This document shows, piece by piece, positions 1-5,162 of a DNA stretch of 5,162 nucleotides; positions within the stretch are counted from its first letter, which is position 1; each line of letters opens with the position of its first letter. Where the stretch lies: positions 1 through 5,162 of the forward strand of contig JALRFZ010000040.1 of the NCBI GenBank assembly GCA_023253615.1. Direction: 5' to 3'. The notes beneath the pieces are model-generated. The model was given only the letters and a program-made list of their open reading frames with translations, was not told the origin of the DNA and ran no database searches. Made by a program: the position numbers and the translations under genes. Source of the DNA: Verrucomicrobiales bacterium. Lineage in GTDB: Bacteria; Verrucomicrobiota; Verrucomicrobiia; Verrucomicrobiales; DEV007.

Positions 1-565
1 CCCGGCGGAATTGATCCGGCCTCTCCCACGCGACCTGGAAGGCGGCGATCCCGCCCGAGCTCGAGCCGCAGATGGCGCGGAAATTCGGGTCGGTCGTCAC
101 CTTCAGATCCTTCAGCGCATGGGGCATCATCTCGGTCAGGAGAAAACGCGCGTAGCGGTCGTCCGCCGCGTCGTACTCGAAGGATCGGTTGTAGCGCGCG
201 AGGGCGTTTTCATCCAGCTCGGGCACCACGCCGGGATTGACGAAAAGACCGATCGTCACCGGCATCTCGCCGGCGTGGATGAGATTGTCGAAAGTGACGG
301 GGACGTTGTTCAGATATCCGAGACCGTCCTGGAAGACCATCAGCGCCGCCGGCTGCGAGCCGTCGTATTGAGCCGGCACATAGACCGCATACTCGCGGGT
401 CGTGCCGGGATAGATCGTGCTCGCGGCGAAGACGCTTTTGGTGACGGTGCCGGCGGGAACGCCGTCCTGCTTCACCGATTCGGGCGGGATGGGGTAATTC
501 TCCTCCTGGGCAGCGAGGGGATGCAGCACGAGCAAGGCGGCAAAGAAAAAGGGAGCGGTTCTCAT
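1..565 (-). CDS. Secreted putative esterase (alpha/beta hydrolase, Fes/esterase D type), C-terminus cut by window edge
   Basis: The first 188 residues of an exported serine hydrolase are visible; the gene runs off the left edge. Residues 1-19 form a signal peptide (short basic start MRT, then a hydrophobic core of F, A, L and V), with cleavage likely around LAAQ at 17-20, so the enzyme acts in the periplasm or outside. The body reads like the 'putative esterase' family (PF00756): YAVYVPAQYDG at 59-69, MVFQDG at 76-81, a FDNLIHAGEMPVTIG stretch at 92-106, RSFEYD at 127-132, and the nucleophile elbow GSSSG at 167-171, making Ser169 the probable catalytic serine. The Asp and His of the triad would lie beyond the edge. 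From memory, close relatives in Verrucomicrobiota and Planctomycetota are sometimes fused to an SMP-30/gluconolactonase domain; whether this one is cannot be seen. The substrate is unknown; carbohydrate-ester hydrolysis is only a guess. No Shine-Dalgarno precedes the ATG at 565, but the signal peptide directly after it supports this start. Confidence 0.9.
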   Translation of the reverse strand, partial: MRTAPFFFAALLVLHPLAAQEENYPIPPESVKQDGVPAGTVTKSVFAASTIYPGTTREYAVYVPAQYDGSQPAALMVFQDGLGYLNNVPVTFDNLIHAGEMPVTIGLFVNPGVVPELDENALARYNRSFEYDAADDRYARFLLTEMMPHALKDLKVTTDPNFRAICGSSSGGIAAFQVAWERPDQFRR

Positions 566-596
566 GCGCCGAAGAAAGCGCAGAGCAGGCCGATGG

Positions 597-618
597 AAAA
601 GCCCGGTTTCGCGCCGGG
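597..618 (-). terminator. Probable intrinsic terminator or attenuator between the two minus-strand genes
   Basis: Read on the minus strand, CCCGG (618-614) and CCGGG (606-602) form a perfect 5-bp GC stem around the 7-nt loop CGCGAAA. One C follows and then TTTT (600-597). It lies 47 nt after the stop codon of the small membrane protein gene and 32 nt before the esterase start. It has no T-run on the plus strand, so it should act only leftward. The stem and U-tract are short, so it may be weak. If it is strong, the esterase gene needs its own promoter inside or just upstream of this hairpin. Confidence 0.5.
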
Positions 619-622
619 ACCC

Positions 623-658
623 GACCCTCTTCAATGACCGACCAGACCCTCTTGGGTC
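623..658. repeat. 9-nt direct repeat, second copy part of a small hairpin
   Basis: GACCCTCTT occurs at 623-631 and again at 645-653. The second copy continues into GGGTC (654-658), giving a perfect 5-bp stem GACCC/GGGTC with a TCTT loop. This hairpin lies 6 nt beyond the stop codon of the membrane protein gene on the minus strand. It has no T-run after it, so it is more likely a 3'-end stabilising stem than a terminator. It could also be chance. Confidence 0.3.
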
Positions 659-664
659 AGGAGA

Positions 665-928
665 TCAGAAGAACCAGAGGATGGCCTTGAAGACCGCGGC
701 CACGATGCCGATGACGCCGCCGATCAGCGCGAGGATGCTGACAATGCCGCCGCGCCGGGAGGGAGCGAGGGACATCAGCACGCCGAAGAATCCGAAAAAG
801 ATGGCCACGATGGCGAGGATCAGTCCGAAGATCGCCCCCGTCATGAAGCTGCCGATCGCGGCCACGATCGAGAGAATGGAAGCGATGCTGAAAACGGCGG
901 GTTTCTTGGTGACAGGAGTATCGCTCAT
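665..928 (-). CDS. Small hypothetical integral membrane protein (87 aa)
   Basis: A short cytoplasmic head (MSDTPVTKKP, residues 1-10) is followed by almost continuous hydrophobic sequence. Residues about 12-28 and 30-54 look like two membrane segments rich in Gly, Ala, Ile and Phe. A short basic loop APSRRGG (55-61) comes next, then a third segment at 62-87 ending directly in ILWFF. The Lys/Arg in the head and loop could set topology by the positive-inside rule. I recognise no named family. Similar small proteins with a Pro/Lys-rich head and glycine-zipper helices are common in Verrucomicrobiota, but their role is unknown to me. The frame stays open far upstream (to 1324). I chose ATG 928 because the upstream residues are not membrane-like or conserved-looking, and the MSDTP...KKPA start is typical of such proteins. 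Shine-Dalgarno is weak: GGAG lies about 14 nt upstream. It is transcribed away from hsdR, so a role in restriction is unlikely. Confidence 0.72.
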   Translation of the reverse strand: MSDTPVTKKPAVFSIASILSIVAAIGSFMTGAIFGLILAIVAIFFGFFGVLMSLAPSRRGGIVSILALIGGVIGIVAAVFKAILWFF

Positions 929-1109
929 GCGGAGAAGGTCGCTCCGATCGGGACAGCCGCAAGTCGGAGTTGAGCATTTGATAGAGCTCAGGGTCGAGTC
1001 ACCTCCAAATCCCGTAACGGCGATAGCCACGAAATCGCGAGCCTTCTGCGATTCCCCGTAGATCCATTTCCCTCTCTCATACACCTGCCTCTTTCCATTT
1101 TGAGTGACT

Positions 1110-1130
1110 TCCAAGGTTTCGAGACTTGGA
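1110..1130. repeat. 21-nt imperfect palindrome, possible operator
   Basis: TCCAAG (1110-1115) and CTTGGA (1125-1130) are perfect inverted half-sites separated by 9 nt, and part of the centre (TTTCGAGA) is also nearly symmetrical. A 6-9-6 dyad in a divergent promoter region is the usual form of a site for a dimeric repressor. It is centred about 198 nt upstream of hsdR and 192 nt upstream of the membrane protein gene, so it could serve either. No regulator gene is in view, and one such dyad can arise by chance in 389 nt. Confidence 0.25.
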
Positions 1131-1252
1131 CAGCGACCGGCGGATGACTTCGCAGCCAGGCGGCTCCGATTCACGATGAAAGATTGCCGTCCTTCACAAT
1201 GACGCGGCATCGGACCAACGCCTGCCGGCGTCCCTGCCACTGCGTTATCTGC

Positions 1253-1281
1253 TTGCGAGAGTCTACGGCCTGCCCTAAAAC
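1253..1281 (+). promoter_or_regulatory. hsdR: Weak sigma-70-like promoter candidate for hsdR
   Basis: TTGCGA (1253-1258, 4 of 6 to TTGACA) and TAAAAC (1276-1281, 4 of 6 to TATAAT) are separated by exactly 17 nt. The -10 element ends 36 nt before the hsdR ATG, which would give a leader of roughly 30 nt. The position and spacing are good, but the match is modest and promoter consensus in this lineage is uncertain. Confidence 0.22.
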
Positions 1282-1317
1282 GATCTTCGCCAGTCCCCGT
1301 TTGTTCTCCGATCTCCG

Positions 1318-4300
1318 ATGCCACGAACGAAACTCACCAGCAATTTTGCGCATTTGCAGGAGTACGACGAGCAACTCCTGCGTCTCGGGATGCTGGCCGA
1401 GCGCTACTTCACGGACGACCCGAATACCTGCCTCCTCAAGCTCCGCCAATTCGCCGAGCTTCTCGCCCGGATGGTGGCTGCGGGTATCGGTATGGCAACC
1501 AGCGCGGAGGAAAGCCAATTCGAACTTCTCCACCGCCTGCGGGACAGGAGCATCCTTCCTCCCGACATCTATCAGCTCTTCGGCGAGGTCCGTCGCACCG
1601 GCAACGACGCCAACCACGACCTCGCGGACGACCACCGGACCGCCCTCGCCAACCTGAAGATCGTTTGGCAGCTCGGGGTCTGGTTTCACCGCACCTTCGG
1701 GAAACCCGATTTCAAGTCCGGCCCCTTCATCCCGCCCCAACCACCGGAAAACGAATCGGAGGAACTCCGGGCCGAACTCGCGACTCTTGCCAAGGCCCTC
1801 GACGACTACCGGGCGGCCCACGACGAGAAGGCCCAGCAGCTCGTGGCCCTCGAGGAACAGCTCAAGGCCGCGAAAGACGAGCAGACATTTTGGGAAGAGT
1901 TGGCCGCCGAGGTCGAGGCCGAGAAGAAAGCGCTCCAGGCCCGTCTCGAGGCACAACAGACCGAGGCTGCCGCCCAGCCCGCGGCCGTAGCGGCCTCCCT
2001 CGTCAAGGCGTCCGCCCAGGCGGCCACCGCCTTGAAGCTCGACGAAGCCGAGACCCGGCTCCTCATTGACGACCAGCTCCGGCAGGCCGGATGGACGGTC
2101 GATTCGCAGAATCTCCGTTTCGGCAAGGGCACCCGGCCCGAAAAAGGGAAAAACCTCGCCATCGCCGAGTGGCCGACAAAGTCCGGTCCGGCCGACTACG
2201 TGCTCTTTGTCGGGCTCACCCCGATGGCGACGGTCGAGGCGAAGCGGAAGCGCCTCGATGTGTCCGCCGCCCTGGTTCAGGCCAAGCGATACAGCGAGGG
2301 ATTCAAACCCACACCGGAAGCTCTCCCGCACGATCGCACTTGGGGCGCGAAAGGCGAGTATCGCATCCCCTTCGTCTTCTCGACCAATGGCCGCCCTTAC
2401 CTCCGGCAACTGGCCACGCAGAGTGGCATCTGGTTCTGCGACCTGCGCCGCCCCGAGAACCTCTCTGAGGCCCTCCAGGGATGGTATACCCCCGAGGGTC
2501 TCACCGGTCTCCTCAAACGCGACGCGGACGCCGCTCATCAGCAGCTTGCCACCGAGACCTTCGATTACGGATTCACCGTCCGCTTTTATCAGCAGGACGC
2601 CATTCTCAAGACCGAAAGCGAGATCGGCCAGGGTGCCCGGGAGCTACTCCTCGCCATGGCCACCGGCACGGGGAAAACAAAGACCTGCATTGCCCTCATC
2701 TACCGGCTCCTGAAGACGAAACGCTTCCGGCGCATTCTCTTCCTCGTGGACCGCTCCGCCCTCGGCGAGCAGGCCGCCAATGCCTTCAAGGACACGCGGA
2801 TGGAGAATCTCACCACCTTCGCCGACACCTTTGGCATCAAGGAACTCGACGAGCCGGCCCCGGATTCCGACACCGCCGTCCACCTCGCCACGATCCAGGG
2901 CATGGTCCAGCGAGTCCTCTACCCCGCCGAAGGCAATCCGCCCCCGGCCGTGGACCAATACGACTGCATCATCGTGGACGAGTGCCACCGCGGTTACCTC
3001 CTCGATCGCGAGATGTCCGAGACCGAGCAGAGCTTCCGCAGCTTCGAGGACTACGTTTCCAAATACCGCCGCGTTCTCGACTACTTCTCCGCCGTGAAGA
3101 TCGGACTCACCGCCACGCCCGCGCTCCACACCAGCGAGATCTTCGGCACTCCCGTCTACACCTACAGCTACCGCGAGGCCGTCATTGATGGTTACCTGAT
3201 TGACCACGATCCTCCTTTCCGGATCGAGACCGAGCTTTCCCAAAGCGGGATCGTTTGGAAAAAGGGCGACGAGGTGAAGATCTACAAGCGCGACACCTCC
3301 CAGATCGAGCTCGCCCGGACGCCCGACGAGATCAAGATCGAGGTCGATCAGTTCAATCGCAAGGTCATCACCGAATCCTTCAACCGAGTGGTGTGCGAAT
3401 ACCTCGCGAGCGAGATCGATCCGTCCTTGCCGCAAAAAACGCTCGTCTTCTGCGCGAACGACGCCCACGCCGACCTCGTCGTCGTCCTGCTCAAAAAAGC
3501 CTTCCAGGATCGCTACGGCAGCGTCGAGGACGATGCCGTCCTCAAGATCACCGGCACCGCCGACAAACCGCTCCAACTGATCCGGCGCTTCAAGAACGAG
3601 CGGAATCCGAACGTCGCCGTCACCGTCGATCTCCTCACCACCGGCATCGACGTGCCCGAGATTTGCAACCTCGTCTTCCTCCGCCGCGTCAACAGCCGCA
3701 TTCTCTTCGATCAGATGCTCGGCCGCGCCACCCGCCGCTGCGACGGGATCGGCAAGGAGACCTTCCGCATCTTCGACGCCGTGGGGATCTACGAGGCCCT
3801 CCAGGGGCTCACCGCGATGCGCCCCGTCGTTCAGGATCCGAACATCAGCTTCACCCAGCTTGCGGCGGAGCTGACCAACGCCCCTTCCGAGGAAGCGCTC
3901 ACCCTCGTGCGCGACCAATTCGTCGCCAAACTTCAGCGCAAGAAACGCCACCTTTCCGATAAAGCCGCCCGGGATTTCGAGACTCTCGCTGGAATGGCAC
4001 CCGATGACTTCGTGGCGAAGATCCGCGCCCTGCCGATCGGCGAAGTCGTCGCCTGGTTCACCGCTCACCCCGGTCTCGGCGAAATTCTCGACCGCAAGAG
4101 TGATACCCCCGTCGTCCCCATCTACGTCTCGGACCACGAGGACAAGCTCATCGCGGCGGAACAAGGGTTTGGTGAGATCGGAAAACCCCAGGACTACCTC
4201 GACGCCTTCAAAAGTTTCATCAACTCAGGAAGCAACACCATCCCCGCGCTCATCACCGTCGTCACCCGACCGCAGGAACTGACCCGGAAAGAGCTACGCG

Positions 4301-4698
4301 AGCTCGCCTATGCCCTGGAACAAGCCGGCTTCACCGAAACGAACCTCTCAGCCGCTTGGAAGAAAACGACGAATCAGGAGATGGCCGCCACCATCATCGG
4401 CTACATCCGCCAAGCCGCCCTGGGCGATCCCCTCATCCCCTTCGCCGAGCGGGTCGATCACGCCCTCCAGACCATGCTCGCCTCGCGGAGTTGGACCAAT
4501 CCCCAGCGCGAATGGCTCAAGAAACTCGCCGCCCAGACCAAGACCAACCGCCTCGTCGATCGCGAGGCCCTCGACGATCCCAACCTGCTCTTCCGTCGGG
4601 ACGGCGGCGGTTTCAACCGACTCAACCGCATCTTCGACGGCCGCCTCCAGCAGGTCCTGACCCATTTCAACGACTCCATCTGGAAACAACAGGGCTGA
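1318..4698 (+). CDS. hsdR: Type I restriction endonuclease subunit R (HsdR, EcoEI-like) with N-terminal DUF4145 domain
   Basis: This is the 1126-residue motor and nuclease subunit of a type I restriction-modification enzyme. Joined to HsdM and HsdS, it uses ATP to pull in DNA and cuts at a distance when the recognition site is unmethylated. Domains in order are: DUF4145 (about 10-125) with RTGNDANH at 93-100; a Glu/Ala/Lys-rich coiled coil (about 145-235); an HSDR_N nuclease (about 240-390) with Asp293, Glu307-Ala-Lys309 and the QxxxY motif Q321-Y325; and a superfamily 2 helicase. Helicase motifs are Walker A ATGTGKT 448-454, Ia around LFLVDRS 474-480, DECH 554-557, LTATP 597-601, IV around TLVFCAND 708-715, V TTGIDVP 774-780 and VI QMLGRATRR 799-807. 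An EcoEI-type C-terminal domain fills about 860-1120. All key residues are present and there is no frameshift, so it should be active. ATG 1318 is the first possible start (in-frame TAA at 1276), and the N-terminus SNFAHLQEYDEQLLRLG fits relatives. No Shine-Dalgarno is visible. No hsdM or hsdS lies upstream, so hsdR seems to lead its transcript. Confidence 0.97.
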   Translation: MPRTKLTSNFAHLQEYDEQLLRLGMLAERYFTDDPNTCLLKLRQFAELLARMVAAGIGMATSAEESQFELLHRLRDRSILPPDIYQLFGEVRRTGNDANHDLADDHRTALANLKIVWQLGVWFHRTFGKPDFKSGPFIPPQPPENESEELRAELATLAKALDDYRAAHDEKAQQLVALEEQLKAAKDEQTFWEELAAEVEAEKKALQARLEAQQTEAAAQPAAVAASLVKASAQAATALKLDEAETRLLIDDQLRQAGWTVDSQNLRFGKGTRPEKGKNLAIAEWPTKSGPADYVLFVGLTPMATVEAKRKRLDVSAALVQAKRYSEGFKPTPEALPHDRTWGAKGEYRIPFVFSTNGRPYLRQLATQSGIWFCDLRRPENLSEALQGWYTPEGLTGLLKRDADAAHQQLATETFDYGFTVRFYQQDAILKTESEIGQGARELLLAMATGTGKTKTCIALIYRLLKTKRFRRILFLVDRSALGEQAANAFKDTRMENLTTFADTFGIKELDEPAPDSDTAVHLATIQGMVQRVLYPAEGNPPPAVDQYDCIIVDECHRGYLLDREMSETEQSFRSFEDYVSKYRRVLDYFSAVKIGLTATPALHTSEIFGTPVYTYSYREAVIDGYLIDHDPPFRIETELSQSGIVWKKGDEVKIYKRDTSQIELARTPDEIKIEVDQFNRKVITESFNRVVCEYLASEIDPSLPQKTLVFCANDAHADLVVVLLKKAFQDRYGSVEDDAVLKITGTADKPLQLIRRFKNERNPNVAVTVDLLTTGIDVPEICNLVFLRRVNSRILFDQMLGRATRRCDGIGKETFRIFDAVGIYEALQGLTAMRPVVQDPNISFTQLAAELTNAPSEEALTLVRDQFVAKLQRKKRHLSDKAARDFETLAGMAPDDFVAKIRALPIGEVVAWFTAHPGLGEILDRKSDTPVVPIYVSDHEDKLIAAEQGFGEIGKPQDYLDAFKSFINSGSNTIPALITVVTRPQELTRKELRELAYALEQAGFTETNLSAAWKKTTNQEMAATIIGYIRQAALGDPLIPFAERVDHALQTMLASRSWTNPQREWLKKLAAQTKTNRLVDREALDDPNLLFRRDGGGFNRLNRIFDGRLQQVLTHFNDSIWKQQG

Positions 4699-4736
4699 AG
4701 GGAAAGGATGAATTTTGAAAGATGAAGGATGACGGG
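4697..4736 (+). repeat. Left inverted-repeat arm of the four-helix-bundle cassette
   Basis: TGAAGGATGACGGG (4723-4736) matches the reverse complement of 5081-5094 at 13 of 14 positions. The core AAGGATGA also occurs at 4704-4711, in direct orientation 21 nt earlier. Further out, GAAGGG (4697-4702), overlapping the hsdR stop codon, pairs with CCCTTC at 5097-5102. The purine-rich arm probably also supplies the ribosome binding site for the next gene. The two arms could pair in the transcript and enclose the whole small gene. Confidence 0.6.
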
Positions 4737-4739
4737 AAC

Positions 4740-5078
4740 ATGGACCTGATTGAGCGCACGATGGAGTTCGCCCTGCGGATCGTGAACTTGTTTGTTGGTT
4801 TGCCGAAGACGGAGGAAGCGCAGGTCATCGGCAAACAGGTTCTGCGATCGGGAACCTCCGTTGGAGCGAATTACCGCGAGGCCCGCCGCGCGCGCTCCAA
4901 TGCCGAGTTCATCGCCAAAATCGGCGACTGCCTCAAAGAACTCGACGAAACGTCGTTCTGGCTCGAACTCCTCGTCCGATCTGGCATTGTCCCCGACTCC
5001 AAGCTCTCCGCCTTACGCGACGAAAACGATCAACTCCTCGCCATCTTCACCACCATTTCCAAAAAGGCAAAAGGCTAA
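4740..5078 (+). CDS. Four-helix-bundle protein, 23S rRNA intervening-sequence (IVP/S23) family, 112 aa
   Basis: This small soluble helical protein matches the family first found as ORFs inside 23S rRNA intervening sequences, now known widely as free-standing genes (TIGR02436). Diagnostic parts, numbered from ATG 4740, are the first helix IERTMEFALRIVNLF (4-18), the turn LPKTEEAQVIGKQVLRSGTSVGANYREA (21-48) with its RSGTSVGANYR signature, and LKELDETSFWLELL (65-78). A last helix runs about 88-110 and ends with the basic tail KKAKG. There is no catalytic motif. Molecular function is not established; family structures suggest oligomers and possible nucleic-acid contact. I chose ATG 4740 because AAGGA (4725-4729) sits 10 nt upstream. 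An ATG at 4722 would add six residues (MKDDGN) encoded mostly by the left repeat arm. It starts 41 nt after the hsdR stop, so co-transcription is likely. The position within a bacterial defence gene neighbourhood does not by itself show a defence role. Confidence 0.92.
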   Translation: MDLIERTMEFALRIVNLFVGLPKTEEAQVIGKQVLRSGTSVGANYREARRARSNAEFIAKIGDCLKELDETSFWLELLVRSGIVPDSKLSALRDENDQLLAIFTTISKKAKG

Positions 5079-5080
5079 GC

Positions 5081-5102
5081 CCCCTCATCCTTCAAGCCCT
5101 TC
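5081..5102 (-). repeat. Right inverted-repeat arm of the four-helix-bundle cassette
   Basis: CCCCTCATCCTTCA (5081-5094) is the reverse complement of the left arm at 4723-4736 with one mismatch, and CCCTTC (5097-5102) mirrors GAAGGG at 4697-4702. It begins 3 nt after the stop codon of the small gene. No U-tract follows, so it is not an intrinsic terminator by itself. Confidence 0.6.
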
Positions 5103-5108
5103 GTCTAC

Positions 5109-5162
5109 ATGGCCGCCCTGCTGCACGGCTACACGCCGGATGATACGGTGGTCGACGGGCCC
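5109..5162 (+). other. Unresolved open stretch at right edge, possible start of another gene
   Basis: An ATG at 5109 opens a frame that runs to the window end, beginning MAALLHGYTPDD. It shares the frame of the preceding small gene but is separated from it by TAA at 5076-5078. It has no Shine-Dalgarno, and 18 codons are too few to recognise a family. On the opposite strand a frame also enters from the edge and ends at TGA near 5091-5089, so a gene arriving on the minus strand is equally possible. It does not resemble the usual HsdM N-terminus. Confidence 0.2.

Larger units (their letters stand above)
929..1317. other. 389-nt divergent intergenic region, no convincing gene
   Basis: This gap separates the leftward membrane protein gene from rightward hsdR and should hold the promoters for both. 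It looks less GC-rich than the flanking genes, especially around 960-1130. On the minus strand one frame is open throughout, continuous with the membrane protein gene, but its translation mixes Cys, Ser and Arg without any domain I recognise. For the leftward gene the best promoter-like pair is TTGGAG (1008-1003) and TATCAA (983-978), with a 19-nt spacer, which is poor. A small GC hairpin, ACGCC TGCC GGCGT, lies at 1218-1231 with no T-run. No tRNA, attachment site or transposon end was seen. Confidence 0.5.

Noticed and set aside
11..637. Plus-strand open frame of 208 codons at the left edge
   Set aside because: It lies antisense to the esterase, whose signal peptide and GSSSG elbow make the minus strand the coding one. 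The plus-strand product is Arg/Gly-rich and matches nothing.
564..1061. Plus-strand open frame of 165 codons over the membrane protein gene
   Set aside because: Its product is rich in Met, Arg, Pro and Ala, as expected for the antisense of a hydrophobic protein; no Shine-Dalgarno and no domain.
1218..1231. GC hairpin ACGCC-TGCC-GGCGT as a terminator
   Set aside because: No T-run on either strand, and it lies upstream of the hsdR promoter candidate where no transcript is expected to end.
1171..2538. Long minus-strand open frame (455 codons) antisense to the start of hsdR
   Set aside because: It is a mirror of hsdR codon bias (C-rich third positions remove stops on the other strand). Its translation is repetitive Gly/Leu/Glu/Arg with no domain, while the plus strand carries a clear HsdR.
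2644..4164. Long minus-strand open frame (506 codons) antisense to the helicase region
   Set aside because: Same codon-bias shadow; the composition is dominated by Asp, Glu, Gly and Val, with no recognisable motif.
4722..4739. Earlier ATG at 4722 as start of the four-helix-bundle gene
   Set aside because: The extra six codons fall mostly within the inverted-repeat arm, and no good ribosome binding site precedes them. It cannot be excluded.
1..5162. CRISPR array, tRNA, rRNA or insertion sequence
   Set aside because: No regularly spaced repeats, cloverleaf-like sequence, rRNA signature or transposase was found on either strand; the only flanking repeats are those around the four-helix-bundle gene, which encodes no transposase.

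Overview
The window is GC-rich and bacterial. It holds one complete large gene, the restriction subunit HsdR of a type I restriction-modification system (+ strand, 1318-4698). A small four-helix-bundle gene follows it closely on the same strand (4740-5078). Two genes sit on the opposite strand at the left: a secreted alpha/beta-hydrolase esterase cut by the window edge (565 down to 1) and an 87-residue membrane protein (928-665). I think a Verrucomicrobiota or Planctomycetota-type genome is most likely. The clues are the esterase subfamily, the glycine-rich small membrane protein, weak or absent Shine-Dalgarno sequences, and a four-helix-bundle gene bracketed by GGATGA-type repeats. This placement comes from family recall, not from a search.

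Left part (1-928, minus strand): the small membrane protein gene reads toward the esterase gene. The 99-nt gap between them contains a hairpin followed by TTTT on the minus strand, a likely terminator or attenuator, so the two genes are probably separate transcription units. The divergent gap 929-1317 has no convincing gene. It contains a 21-nt imperfect palindrome and a weak promoter-like pair ahead of hsdR.

Centre (1318-4698): HsdR has 1126 residues and appears intact. In order it has an N-terminal DUF4145 (HEPN-like) domain, a charged coiled-coil linker, a PD-(D/E)XK nuclease with all expected catalytic residues, a two-lobe superfamily 2 helicase motor with every main motif, and an EcoEI-type C-terminal domain. 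HsdR normally works in an R2M2S complex that translocates DNA and cleaves it when the site is unmethylated. No methyltransferase (hsdM) or specificity (hsdS) gene is visible, so partners must lie beyond the right edge, elsewhere, or be missing.

Right part (4699-5162): the four-helix-bundle protein (23S rRNA intervening-sequence family) is flanked by a 13/14 inverted repeat, with further copies of the core 8-mer. This suggests a discrete inserted cassette between hsdR and whatever follows. The last 84 nt contain only an unresolved open stretch.

I see no CRISPR array, tRNA, rRNA, transposase or clearly novel system. The points most worth a second look are the HEPN-like domain fused to HsdR and the repeat-bracketed four-helix-bundle gene.
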